Shown here piece after piece: positions 16,681-26,810 of a stretch of 64,000 bases of DNA (positions are counted from its first letter, which is position 1; each line of letters begins with the position of its first letter). The stretch is from Rubrivivax albus. Lineage in GTDB: Bacteria; Pseudomonadota; Gammaproteobacteria; Burkholderiales; Burkholderiaceae_C. Made by a program: the position numbers and the translations under genes. The stretch is from assembly GCF_004016515.1 (NCBI RefSeq), contig NZ_SACT01000008.1, positions 62,001 to 126,000 of the forward strand. Direction: 5' to 3'. The notes below the pieces were generated by a model, which saw nothing but the letters and a program-made list of their open reading frames with translations, made no database searches and was not told the DNA's origin.

Positions 16681-17964
16681 TCAGCCGACGCGCCCCGCCT
16701 GCCCGATCATTTCCGGCGTGATCAGCGTCACCCCGCCCGGCGTCACGAAGAACCCGCGCGCGCGGTCACTGTCGGGGTCCAGGCCGGCCGTGAAGCCGTC
16801 GGGCAGCCGGCAATGCTTGTCGACGATGCACCGGCGCAGCCGCACGCCGCGGCCGCAACGCACGTTGGGCAGCAGCAGGCTGTCCTCGACGGCGCTGCCT
16901 TCGTCGACATGCACCTTGGAGAACAGGATCGAGCGCCGCACGAGCGCCCCGCTGACGATGCAGCCGCTGGCCACCAGCGACTGCAGGGCCTGGCCACAGC
17001 GGCCGCCCAGCTCGTCGAAGACGAACTTGGCCGGCGGCAGCTGACGCTGCTGGCTGAGGATGGGCCAGTCGTCGTCGTAGAGGTTGAGCTGCGGCTGCAC
17101 CTGCACCAGGTCCATGTTCGCGGCGTAGTAGGCGTCCACCGTGCCCACGTCGCGCCAGTAGGGACCTTGCGGCGTGGTGTTGACGCAGCTGCGCGCGAAG
17201 TCGTGCACGTGCACCAGGCCGCGCGCCACCAGCGCCGGCAGCAGGTCGTGCCCGAAGTCGTGGCTGGAGGTGCGGTCGGCGGCGTCGCGGGCCAGTTCGG
17301 CCAGCAGCAGGTCGGCGTCGAAGACGTAGACGCCCATGCTGGCCAGGGCGCGGTCGGGCCGGCCCGGCAGCGGCGCCGGGTCCGACGGCTTCTCGGCGAA
17401 GGCCGCGACCCGGCCGCTGCCATCCTCGGCCAGTTGCAGCACACCGAAGGCCGAGGCCTCGTGGCGCGGCACGTCGATGCAGGCCATGGTGACCGCCGCG
17501 CCACTGGCCACGTGATCGGCCAGCATCACCGCGTAGTCCATCTTGTAGACATGGTCGCCGGCAAGCACCAGCACCCAGCGCGCGTCGGCCTCGCGGATCA
17601 GCTCGACGTTCTGCGCCACGGCATCGGCCGTGCCGGCGTACCAGGCCTCGCCCACCTGCTGCTGGGCCGGCACCACGTCCACGTACTCGCCCAGCGTCGC
17701 GGCCAGGAAGCCCCAGCCACGCTCCAGGTGGCGGATCAGGCTCTGCGCCTTGTACTGCGTGAGCACGCCGATGTGGCGGATGCCGGCGTTGACGCAGTTG
17801 GACAGCGCGAAGTCGATGATCTCGAGCTTGCCGGCAAAGGGCACGGCCGGCTTGGCGCGGCGGTCGGTCAGCGGCCCCAGGCGCTTGCCGCGCCCGCCAG
17901 CGAGCACCATGGCGTAGGTCCGGCGGCAGGGTTCATCGGGCCGCGACGACGGGGCTGGCTGCAT
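16681..17964 (-). CDS. glgC: glucose-1-phosphate adenylyltransferase
   Basis: Makes ADP-glucose from glucose 1-phosphate and ATP, the committed step of glycogen synthesis. The 427-aa protein has the nucleotidyltransferase motif MVLAGGRGKRLGPLTDRRAKPAVPF, the substrate loop NCVNAGIRHIGVLTQYKAQSLIRHL, LAGDHVYKMDY, AFAEKPSDP and GPYWRDVGTVDAYYAANMDL. The C-terminal left-handed beta-helix region (residues about 310-427) supports allosteric tetramer formation. ATG 17964 follows AGGAGA. No glg partners are adjacent. The stop codon abuts that of garD on the other strand. Confidence 0.93.
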   Translation of the reverse strand: MQPAPSSRPDEPCRRTYAMVLAGGRGKRLGPLTDRRAKPAVPFAGKLEIIDFALSNCVNAGIRHIGVLTQYKAQSLIRHLERGWGFLAATLGEYVDVVPAQQQVGEAWYAGTADAVAQNVELIREADARWVLVLAGDHVYKMDYAVMLADHVASGAAVTMACIDVPRHEASAFGVLQLAEDGSGRVAAFAEKPSDPAPLPGRPDRALASMGVYVFDADLLLAELARDAADRTSSHDFGHDLLPALVARGLVHVHDFARSCVNTTPQGPYWRDVGTVDAYYAANMDLVQVQPQLNLYDDDWPILSQQRQLPPAKFVFDELGGRCGQALQSLVASGCIVSGALVRRSILFSKVHVDEGSAVEDSLLLPNVRCGRGVRLRRCIVDKHCRLPDGFTAGLDPDSDRARGFFVTPGGVTLITPEMIGQAGRVG

Positions 17965-18194
17965 GGCGCGTGTCTCCTGGACACCCTGGCCCAGGCCGGG
18001 GCGTGGTGTGATGGCGCAGGGTGGCCGGCGGGCATGACGGCCCCGTGATCGTCGCACGGTGCCGGCGCGCTGGCCACTGCCGACACGCCGCGCGCGGTGA
18101 CCCGACTGTGCGCAAGGTCAATACGCGGCGGGCCGGATGACCGCTCGGTTCAACCGAAGAATGCCCGGTTTCAACGAACCATGAGTAGTCCCCG

Positions 18195-19013
18195 ATGCGC
18201 CGTTTCCTGACCGCGCTGGCCGCCGCCGCTGCACTGACCACCGCACCGGCCTTCGCCCAGGGCACGGGCAAGGTCGAGGTGCTCTGGCTGGGCCAGGCCA
18301 CCTTCAAGATCACCTCGCCCACCGGCAAGGTCATCGTCATCGACCCCTGGCTCAAGACCAACCCGAAGACGCCGGCCGCCTTCAAGGACCTGAAGGCGCT
18401 GGGCAAGGTGGACGTGGTGCTGGTCACGCACGCCCACTTCGACCACGTGGCCGACGCGGCCGAACTGGCCAAGCTCAACGACACCAAGCTCTACATGCCG
18501 CCGGGCCTGGGCGGCACGATGGCCTCGCTGGGCCTGATCGAGGCCGACCGTGCCCCGGGCATGAACAAGAGCGGCGTGGTTTCGCCGATCGGCCCGGACA
18601 TCAAGCTGCACATGGTGCGTGCCGAGCACAGCTCGGAGTTCCGCTGGCAGGACCTGGCCACCGGCAAGACGCAGATCCTGCCGGGCGGCGAGCCGGTGGG
18701 CTGGATCGTGGAGCTGGAGAACGGCCTCAAGATCTACCACACGGGTGACACCGGCCTGTTCGGCGACATGCGCATGATCGGCGAGGTCTACAAGCCCGAC
18801 CTCGTGCTGCTGCCCATCGGCGGCAACTTCACCATCAACGCCAACCTGGGTGCGCTGGCGGTGCGCGAGTACATCAAGCCGAAGTACGCGCTGCCCATGC
18901 ACTACGGCACCTTCCCCATCCTGGCCGGCAAGCCCGAGGACTTCGCCAAGGGCATGGAAGGCAGCGGCGTGCGCGTGGTCGTGCCGCAGCCGGGCGAGCA
19001 GATCACGTTCTGA
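18195..19013 (+). CDS. exported metallo-beta-lactamase-fold hydrolase (UlaG/UPF0173-like)
   Basis: A 272-aa protein with a signal peptide (MRRFLTALAAAAALTTAPAF, cleavage after AFA) followed by an MBL fold: WLGQATFKI, DPWLKTNP, and the zinc motif VTHAHFDHV (H79, H81, D83, H84), later AEHSSEF, IYHTGDTGLFGDM and PMHYGTFP. The cytoplasmic relatives act on lactones (UlaG) or are uncharacterised UPF0173 hydrolases. The secretion signal is the unusual point and places this one in the periplasm. It is single, followed by a strong terminator. Substrate unknown. Confidence 0.82.
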   Translation: MRRFLTALAAAAALTTAPAFAQGTGKVEVLWLGQATFKITSPTGKVIVIDPWLKTNPKTPAAFKDLKALGKVDVVLVTHAHFDHVADAAELAKLNDTKLYMPPGLGGTMASLGLIEADRAPGMNKSGVVSPIGPDIKLHMVRAEHSSEFRWQDLATGKTQILPGGEPVGWIVELENGLKIYHTGDTGLFGDMRMIGEVYKPDLVLLPIGGNFTINANLGALAVREYIKPKYALPMHYGTFPILAGKPEDFAKGMEGSGVRVVVPQPGEQITF

Positions 19014-19038
19014 GCGCCGCAGGCGGCGCCCCATGACA

Positions 19039-19070
19039 ACGGGGGCAGCGGTATTGGCCGCTGCCCCCGT
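19039..19070. terminator. bidirectional intrinsic terminator between convergent genes
   Basis: ACGGGGGCAGCGG and CCGCTGCCCCCGT form a perfect 13-bp stem with the loop TATTGG. A short T-containing tail (TTTCTG) follows on the plus strand and GTTGTC on the minus strand. It lies between the stop codons of the exported MBL hydrolase and the acyl-CoA ligase and can end both transcripts. Confidence 0.85.
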
Positions 19071-19091
19071 TTCTGATTCAACGCGCCGCGG

Positions 19092-20720
<1,629 letters not shown>

Positions 20721-20921
20721 GGGTGGTGATGGCTGTGAGGTGAAGACGGTTGCATTCTCGGTGACATCGCGCAAGCGTGACAGCGGTGACAGCATCGACT
20801 CGCCCACGACAGAAGCAAGGGTTTTTACGGATCAATGATCGCGGTCCTTGCCGAAAGACTCGTCATCTTTCGCTTTCTGCGCCCTTCCGATCCACGCTGC
20901 TCGCGTGGCCGGTTGCACGCC

Positions 20922-21479
20922 ATGTCCGACACGACCGCACCCGCCCTCGACGCCATCTATGCGAAGACACCGCTGGGCCAACAGGAGATCCAGCAGCGCA
21001 GCCTGAAGCTGCCACTGCTCACACGGCGTGTTCTGCTGCTGGTGGATGGCCGGCGGCCGGTTCGTGAGCTGGCCACGCTCGCGGGCAACGCGGACGCCTC
21101 GACGCTGCTGATGGAGCTCGAGGCGCTGGGCTGCATCGAGCTGACGGCCGTCGCTTCCCCGGCGCCAGCCCCAGCGCCAGCCGCCTTGGATGCCGCAGCA
21201 GAGGTGGTGGCCGGCACGGCGACCGCGCTGGCAGGCCTGCCGCCGCCCGCATCGCGCAGCGCCGAGCAGGTGGACATGGCGCGCAACTTCATGATCAACA
21301 CCATCAACCGCATGCTCGAGCAGAACTCGCGGCTGACCCTGGTGGAGAAGATCTTCCACAGCGTGGACGCCGCCGAACTGCGTGAGCACTACGCCGCCTG
21401 GGAAGAGGCCATCGGCAGTTCGTGGATGGGCCGCAAGCGCCTGGACGAGCTCAAGCGCAAGCTGTTCGAAGTGCTCTGA
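20922..21479 (+). CDS. hypothetical protein with N-terminal helical/winged-helix-like domain
   Basis: A 185-aa soluble protein. Residues about 15-60 (QQEIQQRSLKLPLLTRRVLL then LVDGRRPVRELATLAG and LLMELEALGCIEL) look like a small winged-helix or MarR-like fold often seen at the start of Burkholderiales hypothetical proteins. A flexible Pro/Ala linker follows (residues about 72-90), then a helical C-terminal domain ending RKRLDELKRKLFEVL. ATG 20922 lacks a good ribosome-binding site; an upstream in-frame start at 20835 is possible but its product is not conserved-looking. I do not recognise the family. It is divergent from the acyl-CoA ligase. Confidence 0.65.
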   Translation: MSDTTAPALDAIYAKTPLGQQEIQQRSLKLPLLTRRVLLLVDGRRPVRELATLAGNADASTLLMELEALGCIELTAVASPAPAPAPAALDAAAEVVAGTATALAGLPPPASRSAEQVDMARNFMINTINRMLEQNSRLTLVEKIFHSVDAAELREHYAAWEEAIGSSWMGRKRLDELKRKLFEVL

Positions 21480-21518
21480 CCGCGCTGAACACGCTCAGCG
21501 CGTGGCGCGGCGCCCCGG

Positions 21519-21728
21519 TCAGCCGGCCGGCGGCGGCGCCGCGGCCTTGTCGCTCCACAGCACACCGCCGGTGGCCCAGTCCTCGCGCTGCACGTCGGTG
21601 AAGATCACGTCCACCGACTCCGGCTTCGCACCCAGCGTGGCCACCGTGGCGTCGGTCAGCGCCTTGGCGAGCGCACGTTTCTGTTCGACCGTTCGGCCGG
21701 CGAAGAGCTGGACATGGATGGTGGGCAT
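21519..21728 (-). CDS. 4-oxalocrotonate tautomerase family protein
   Basis: A 69-aa protein with the catalytic N-terminal proline exposed after Met removal (MPTIHVQLFAGRTVEQKRAL) and the GAKPESVDVIFTDVQREDWATGG core of the tautomerase superfamily. A typical member is about 62-76 aa and forms hexamers. They interconvert keto and enol forms of 2-oxo acids; the physiological substrate of isolated copies is usually unknown. The C-terminal tail AAAPPPAG is disordered. It lies 173 nt downstream of the methyltransferase gene on the same strand, so co-transcription is uncertain. Confidence 0.85.
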   Translation of the reverse strand: MPTIHVQLFAGRTVEQKRALAKALTDATVATLGAKPESVDVIFTDVQREDWATGGVLWSDKAAAPPPAG

Positions 21729-21901
21729 GAGGGTGCGTCGACAGTGGTGAGGAGCGCCGGAATGCGGCGTGTCACAGTGTGACGCATGCGTCTGTGCCGT
21801 GGCGAGCACGGGCGGCGCTGCGAGCGTGGTCGAGGGCGGCTCGCCCGGCTGCACGGCGTGCTCAGGCCACCCTTGTTGATGCCCGACCGACCGCCGTTGG
21901 C

Positions 21902-22948
21902 TCAGAGCGCTTCGGGCACCTCCGACCACAGTTCGGCGTAGACCACGTTGCGCTGCGGGTCGGCAAAGGTGTTGACGTGCGCGGCGCCGGCCGCCTGCGC
22001 CAGGTCGCGCATCTGCGCTTCGGTGCGCAGCACCAGCGCCCAGTCCATGAACAATTCCATGTAGCCGCGACCGCTGCCACCCGGCACGAAGTTGGCGATC
22101 AGCGCGCGACCGCCCGGCCGCAGCATCGTCAGCAGTCGGCGCGTCAGGCGCCTGGCCAGGGCGTCGGGCAGGTAGTCGTAGAGGCCGGCGGAGTAGATCA
22201 GGTCGAAGCGGCCCAGTGCGTCGGCCAGCACGCTGCCCTGCTGGCTGCCCGCCAGTTCGCGAACGCCCTGGTTGACCACGCGCACCGGATGTCCGGCCTG
22301 CCCGTGCGCGATCTCCCGGCACGCGTGCGGATCCTGGTCCAGCGCGACGAACTCGCCGGCGAAGTCAGGGAACTCGACGAGGCTGCCCTGGAGTTCGCGG
22401 CAATGACCAGCGGCTACTGAGAGCATCCGCGGCCGCTCGTGGCGCACCACCGTGTCGTCGATCAGGCTGCGCAGCAGTTGGCGGCGGTACCTCACCGACA
22501 GCCCCATGCCCGCGCGCGTGGTCGCGGCAAAGATGTCTGCCCCGACGGCGCTGGTGCCTTCGGGCGGCGCACCGTCGTAGATGAAGTCCATCATGACCGC
22601 ATCGCCGGCGTAGCCCCGCGGCTTGGCCGCCGCGCGGTGCGTGAACGGGTCCTGCATGACCAGCGCATGCAGGGGGTGTGCCCGACACCATTGGCGCATG
22701 GCCTCTGCCTGGCCGGTGGCGCGGGCCTCGCTCCACAGCGCCGACAGCCGCGGCGTCAGGAGCCGGAAGGCCGCGGCGGCCTCGCCGCCGAGCACCTGAG
22801 TGCAGGCACGGTCGAGCAGCGCCAGCGTGTTCTGCTCGAGCGTCAACGGGGCCGTGCCAGGGTTGAACGCCGCAGCGGCAGGGGTCGCCACGGAAGCAGC
22901 CTGCCCCGAGTCGGTGGCGGTCGGCGCGGGAACGGTGGTGGGGTTCAT
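21902..22948 (-). CDS. class I SAM-dependent methyltransferase, PhcB-like (3-hydroxy fatty acid methyl ester synthesis type)
   Basis: A 348-aa protein: a low-complexity Ala/Thr/Pro N-terminus (about 40 aa), a helical region, the motif KPRGYAGDAVMMDFIYDG that I associate with PhcB-type proteins (which make 3-hydroxypalmitate methyl ester, a quorum signal in Ralstonia), and a C-terminal Rossmann methyltransferase domain (MLSVAAGHCRELQG, EFVALDQDP, RFDLIYSAGLYDYLPD, LLTMLRPGGRALIANF). ATG 22948 starts the protein. It is divergent from a LuxR-type regulator gene 206 nt away, which supports a signalling role, but substrate and signal are inference. Confidence 0.7.
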   Translation of the reverse strand: MNPTTVPAPTATDSGQAASVATPAAAAFNPGTAPLTLEQNTLALLDRACTQVLGGEAAAAFRLLTPRLSALWSEARATGQAEAMRQWCRAHPLHALVMQDPFTHRAAAKPRGYAGDAVMMDFIYDGAPPEGTSAVGADIFAATTRAGMGLSVRYRRQLLRSLIDDTVVRHERPRMLSVAAGHCRELQGSLVEFPDFAGEFVALDQDPHACREIAHGQAGHPVRVVNQGVRELAGSQQGSVLADALGRFDLIYSAGLYDYLPDALARRLTRRLLTMLRPGGRALIANFVPGGSGRGYMELFMDWALVLRTEAQMRDLAQAAGAAHVNTFADPQRNVVYAELWSEVPEAL

Positions 22949-23154
22949 GTCGGCTCCGGTGGGTGTGGATCTGGAGGGGCGTCGTTCCGGGTGCCCTGGG
23001 CGCATGTGTCGCCCCCGGCACCGCTGCCACGCAGTGTTGCCAGCCGCATCCCGGCCGGCGCCCCCCGCGCAGGGGGCGCGGGACGACTTCGGGCGCCCCG
23101 GCTTCGTCAGGTCTGAGGATTTCGGCGGTCTGGTCGCCCGGAACACTCTTTTGA

Positions 23155-24318
23155 ATGACCGGCACACCATCCCGCCCCTTGCGCTCGCTGCAGTCGTTTC
23201 AGTCGTTGCAGTCTCTGAAGGCCCTGTGCGGCCTCGGCCTGCACCCCGAGGTGCTGGTACCGGCGTTCCTGGAGGCCCTCCACGCCCTGGTGCCGAGTTC
23301 GCGCAACCTGTTCGACTGGACGGACGAGCAGGGGCGCCTTGTGCGCTACTTCATCGAAGGGCCGATCGATACCCGGATCGCGCAGCTGTACTTCGACGAA
23401 TTCCACAACCGCCGAGAGACCGAGGTGATGCCGGCCTTCGACAGCCTCAGCCGCTGCCCGGCAGGCATCCGGCGCGCCGACGAACTCGACCACGCCCGCT
23501 TCTACGCCAGCGCGCTGTACAACGAGATCTGGCGCCCCCAGGGCCTGCGAACGCGGCTCGAGGCCGTGGTGCGCACGGCCGACGGTCGGCTTCTGGGCTC
23601 GTTGGTCCTGTACCGCGGGCCTGGCGAGCGCCGCTTCTCGTTACTCGATGAACGGCACGTGGCCGCCGTGCTGCCGGCCTTCGCAGCCGGGTTGGTGGCG
23701 GCTGGCGTGGCGGTCGCCCACGAGCGACACCTGCCGGGCCGTGAGCCGCCCCAGACGCTGCTGCTGACGCTGGATGGAAAGGTCTGCCACGCCAGCGCAG
23801 GCGCCGAGCGGCTGCTGCTGATGGCTGCCGGTGGCGCCTCGCGCGACCGGCTATCACGGCCCTTGCTGCAGTTGGGCGAGCCGATGGTGCCGATGCTGCT
23901 GCTGCGCCTTCGCGAGCGGGCTGCCACGATGGCCACGTCCGAGGGCCGCGCGGCCGCCACGCTGGCACCACCGCCGTCCATCGTGCACGAGACGCCGGCC
24001 GGGCAGTTCGTGGCACGCGGCGAGTTGCTGCGGCCCGCGCAGGCGGGCGCCGAACCTCTGGCGCAGCTGACACTGCAGCGCCTCGAGCCGCATCGCGTGG
24101 CGCTGGACCGGGCGCTGCGCGCGTTGCCGATCTCGGCCGGGCAGATGGCGGTCTGCCGCGGGCTGTACGCCGGCCTCACGCAGGCGGAGATCGGCCGCCG
24201 CCTCGGCGTGGCACCGGCCACGGTGGTGGACCACGCCCGCAAGGCCTACCGCGCACTGGGCATCGGCTCTCAGGCCGCGCTGCGCGAGTTGGTGAATGCC
24301 TGCGTCGGCACGGCCTGA
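23155..24318 (+). CDS. LuxR-family (GerE HTH) transcriptional regulator
   Basis: A 387-aa regulator. The C-terminal 60 residues are a LuxR/GerE DNA-binding domain: GQMAVCRGLYAGLTQAEIGRRLGVAPATVVDHARKAYRALG. The N-terminal about 300 residues resemble a GAF/PAS-like sensing region (FDWTDEQGRLVRYFIEGP, LLTLDGKVCHASAGAERLL) rather than an acyl-homoserine-lactone domain or a response-regulator receiver. A Gln/Ser/Leu run near the start (LQSFQSLQSLK) comes from an imperfect CAGTCGTT repeat in the DNA. ATG 23155 has no clear ribosome-binding site, so the start is uncertain. It is divergent from the PhcB-like methyltransferase and may respond to its product. Confidence 0.78.
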   Translation: MTGTPSRPLRSLQSFQSLQSLKALCGLGLHPEVLVPAFLEALHALVPSSRNLFDWTDEQGRLVRYFIEGPIDTRIAQLYFDEFHNRRETEVMPAFDSLSRCPAGIRRADELDHARFYASALYNEIWRPQGLRTRLEAVVRTADGRLLGSLVLYRGPGERRFSLLDERHVAAVLPAFAAGLVAAGVAVAHERHLPGREPPQTLLLTLDGKVCHASAGAERLLLMAAGGASRDRLSRPLLQLGEPMVPMLLLRLRERAATMATSEGRAAATLAPPPSIVHETPAGQFVARGELLRPAQAGAEPLAQLTLQRLEPHRVALDRALRALPISAGQMAVCRGLYAGLTQAEIGRRLGVAPATVVDHARKAYRALGIGSQAALRELVNACVGTA

Positions 24319-24319
24319 A

Positions 24320-24344
24320 CGCAGGCCCGACCTGGCGGCCTGCG
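24320..24344 (+). terminator. possible hairpin terminator after the LuxR-type gene
   Basis: CGCAGGCC and GGCCTGCG form an 8-bp stem around a 9-nt loop just 2 nt after the stop codon, followed by CCTGTTG rather than a clean T-run. It may be a weak terminator or an mRNA 3' stabiliser. Confidence 0.4.
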
Positions 24345-24406
24345 CCTGTTGACCACTCCGCCGGCCACGGCCACCATCGGCGCATCGTCATCCAGGATGC
24401 AACGCC

Positions 24407-24934
24407 ATGAAGCTCGTCAAGATCGCCCTCGGCCTGGTCGTGCTCCTCGTCGCCGCCGTCTTGGGCGGCGCATTGCTGATCGATCCGGCCTATGCGGTGA
24501 GCCGATCGGTGCAGGTGCAGGCGTCGCCGGAGAGGGTCTATGCGCTGATCGACTCGTCCGCCGGCTGGGCACGCTGGGGCGTGTGGTACCGGAGGGACCC
24601 GCAGATGAAGGTCACCGAGACCGGAGCGACCCGCGGTGCCGGCGCCGCTTGGTCCTGGACCAGCGAAAGCCAGGGCAACGGCGCGATGACCTTGACCGCC
24701 GCCGAGCCCCCGCAGCGCGTGGCCTACGAACTGCGCATCGAGGGCTTCGCTCCCAGCCAGGGCGATCTGACCGTGGAGCCCGACGGCGCCGCCACCCGCG
24801 TCACCTGGCGCATGCACGGCACCATGGACAACCTGGTCGGCCGCTGGTTCGGCCTGTTCATGGACCGCCTGGTGGGCCCCGACTTCGATGCCGGGTTGGT
24901 CAACCTGAAGGCGCTGGCCGAGGGACGGGCGTGA
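24407..24934 (+). CDS. membrane-anchored SRPBCC (polyketide cyclase/START-like) family protein
   Basis: A 175-aa protein with an N-terminal hydrophobic helix (residues about 5-25, ALGLVVLLVAAVLGGALL) and then an SRPBCC helix-grip fold: VSRSVQVQASPERVYALIDS, WGVWYRRDPQMKV, and a C-terminal long helix (GRWFGLFMDRLVGPDFDAGL). Members bind hydrophobic ligands; the anchor suggests the domain sits at the periplasmic face. CAGGA lies 10 nt before the ATG. The stop overlaps the GTG of the OmpA-like gene (GTGA), so the two are coupled and may act together at the envelope. Confidence 0.78.
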   Translation: MKLVKIALGLVVLLVAAVLGGALLIDPAYAVSRSVQVQASPERVYALIDSSAGWARWGVWYRRDPQMKVTETGATRGAGAAWSWTSESQGNGAMTLTAAEPPQRVAYELRIEGFAPSQGDLTVEPDGAATRVTWRMHGTMDNLVGRWFGLFMDRLVGPDFDAGLVNLKALAEGRA

Positions 24935-26202
24935 GACCGCCTGCTGCGGCGTTCCGCCATCTCCGGCCTGTGTTGCGCCCTGCTTTGGCAGTCTGGGGCG
25001 CCTTGTCGACGCTGTGCGTGCTGTGCGCATCACCGGCCTTCGGTGCCGGGCAGGCACCAGCTCGGCCCGACCTGCTGAGCTTTGCCGCCGGAACCGTGCC
25101 GCTTCGCGTCGAGGCGCCGGCGACCGCCCGCGTCGGCATCGAACATGCCATCGCCGCCATCGACGGTTCACCGGGGGTGCGGGCCATCTCGACCGCGGTG
25201 CCTGCCGACACCCGCGTGGCCTTCGTCTACGCGCTGCCCGCGCCCACGGTCTTCGAACGCCTGGCGGTGCCGATGGTGCTGGAAACCCCCAGTCCGTCGC
25301 AGACCTTCGTGCGCGACGTGATCGTCTGGGGCTCGTCCGTGTCGGACACGCAAGGCTTCGAGAAGCTGGCATCGGCCACGCTCGCCGCTCATGCCCGCAC
25401 GGGCGAGCAGACCGAACTGACGATCCACCGGCGCGATGCCGTGCGCTGGGTGAAGCTCGAGCTTGCGGGCGCACTGGACGCGGCACGTCCAAAGCTCTTC
25501 CTCGAATTCAGTGAGATCATCGGCGAAGGCACGCAGTCGGCGGCATCGCCGGCCGACGGTTTCGGCGGCCCCTGGTCCGGGCGCGGTGTGGCGATGGTCC
25601 TGCAGCAGGACAGCGCCGTCGTCTCCGGCTGCTTCGATCAGGCCAGCCGGCTCGAGGGCACGGTCAGCGGCCCGGTGCTGTTCGCCACTGGCCGTGATCC
25701 CCGGACGGGTGTGGCCAGTTCGTTCATCGCGTCGCAGTTGGGCACCCAGCGGCTCCAGTTGCTGCGCTCGACCAATGGCGCGCCCTTCAAGCTGTTCGTC
25801 GCCGAGCGCGGCGCGCCCCGCAAGCCGCCGGTCTGCGATGCGCCGGCCAAGCCGGCGCTGGGCTGCGGCTCGGTGATCCACGGCATCCGCTTCGACTTCG
25901 ACGCGGCAACGCTTCGGGCGGAGTCGGCACCGGTGCTGTCCGCGCTGCAACGCGGGCTGGCCGCCGACGCCGGGCGCACCGTGCGCATCGAAGGTCACAG
26001 CTCGAGCGAAGGGGCGGCCGACTACAACCAGGCCTTGTCGAAACGGCGGGCACAGGCGGTGGTCGATGCTCTGGTAAAGCAGGGTATCGCCGCGTCACGG
26101 TTGACCGCGGCGGGTCTGGGCGAGAGCCGGCCGATCGCAGGCAACGACGACGAAGCCGGCCGCGCGTTGAACCGCCGCGTCGAAGTCCATTGCTCCGGCT
26201 GA
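24931..26202 (+). CDS. exported OmpA-family protein with unique N-terminal domain
   Basis: A 423-aa protein with a signal peptide (cleavage near ASPAFGAG), a beta-rich N-terminal and middle region of about 280 residues with no family I recognise (part resembles galactose-binding/discoidin-like folds: FEKLASATLAAHA, VRWVKLELAG), and a C-terminal OmpA-like peptidoglycan-binding domain (IRFDFDAATLRAESAPVL, RIEGHSSSEGAADYNQALSKRRAQAVVDALV, GLGESRPIAGNDDEAGRALNRRVEV). It likely ties an outer-membrane or periplasmic structure to the cell wall. The GTG start overlaps the preceding stop. Confidence 0.8.
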   Translation: MRPPAAAFRHLRPVLRPALAVWGALSTLCVLCASPAFGAGQAPARPDLLSFAAGTVPLRVEAPATARVGIEHAIAAIDGSPGVRAISTAVPADTRVAFVYALPAPTVFERLAVPMVLETPSPSQTFVRDVIVWGSSVSDTQGFEKLASATLAAHARTGEQTELTIHRRDAVRWVKLELAGALDAARPKLFLEFSEIIGEGTQSAASPADGFGGPWSGRGVAMVLQQDSAVVSGCFDQASRLEGTVSGPVLFATGRDPRTGVASSFIASQLGTQRLQLLRSTNGAPFKLFVAERGAPRKPPVCDAPAKPALGCGSVIHGIRFDFDAATLRAESAPVLSALQRGLAADAGRTVRIEGHSSSEGAADYNQALSKRRAQAVVDALVKQGIAASRLTAAGLGESRPIAGNDDEAGRALNRRVEVHCSG

Positions 26203-26215
26203 GCCCGGCTGCATC

Positions 26216-26695
26216 TCATCCATCCTGCACCGGCAGCCGCGTCTCCGCCTTCACCTCGCGCAGCACGATGCTGGAGCGCACGTGCGTGATGCCTGGCAGC
26301 TTGAACAGCACGTCGTGCAGGAAGCGTTCGTAGGCCGCGATGTCTGCGGCCAGCACGGTGAGGATGTAGTCGGCCTGCCCGGTGGTGCTGACGCACTGCA
26401 CGATCTGCGGGCTGGTGGCCACCGCCGCCTCGAAGCGGCGCACCGCGGCCTCGCTGTGCTGCTGAAGGTTGGCCTCCACCACCACGCGCAGGCCCAGGCC
26501 CACCTTGGCGCGGTCCACCAGCGCCGTGTAGCCGCGGATCACGCCGGCGGCCTCCATGGCCTTGACGCGCTTCCAGCAGGGCGTGGCCGACAGCCCCACC
26601 CGCTCGGCCAACTGCTGCACGGTCTGGCGGGCGTCGCGCTGCAGTTCGGCCAGGATCTGGCGGCTGGCGCGGTCGAGATCGATTTCCTCACTCAT
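26216..26695 (-). CDS. Lrp/AsnC-family transcriptional regulator
   Basis: A 159-aa feast/famine regulator. The N-terminal helix-turn-helix reads LDRASRQILAELQRDARQTVQQLAERVGLSATPCWKRVKAMEAAGVI; the C-terminal RAM ligand domain reads LRVVVEANLQQ, CVSTTGQADYILTVLAADI, GITHVRSSIVLREVK. ATG 26695. It is divergent from the indolepyruvate oxidoreductase gene, the usual arrangement for an Lrp-type activator or repressor that senses an amino acid (here an aromatic or branched one is plausible). A dyad in the 115-nt gap could be its site. Confidence 0.9.
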   Translation of the reverse strand: MSEEIDLDRASRQILAELQRDARQTVQQLAERVGLSATPCWKRVKAMEAAGVIRGYTALVDRAKVGLGLRVVVEANLQQHSEAAVRRFEAAVATSPQIVQCVSTTGQADYILTVLAADIAAYERFLHDVLFKLPGITHVRSSIVLREVKAETRLPVQDG

Positions 26696-26703
26696 GTCGA
26701 TTT

Positions 26704-26723
26704 TCGAGAACGCTGTTCCTCGA
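26704..26723. promoter_or_regulatory. imperfect dyad in the lrp-like / indolepyruvate oxidoreductase divergent region
   Basis: TCGAGAAC-GCT-GTTCCTCGA is an inverted repeat with one extra base in the right arm, 8 nt upstream of the regulator start codon. Lrp-family sites are typically 13-15 bp dyads of this kind near their own gene. Functional assignment is inference. Confidence 0.35.
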
Positions 26724-26810
26724 TTCTGACCCGGACACGGGAAACGAAGGACGACATTCGCGCGCGATGGGTCTAACCTCGCTGCTTTGATCCGGCTCAA
26801 GGAGCAGCGC

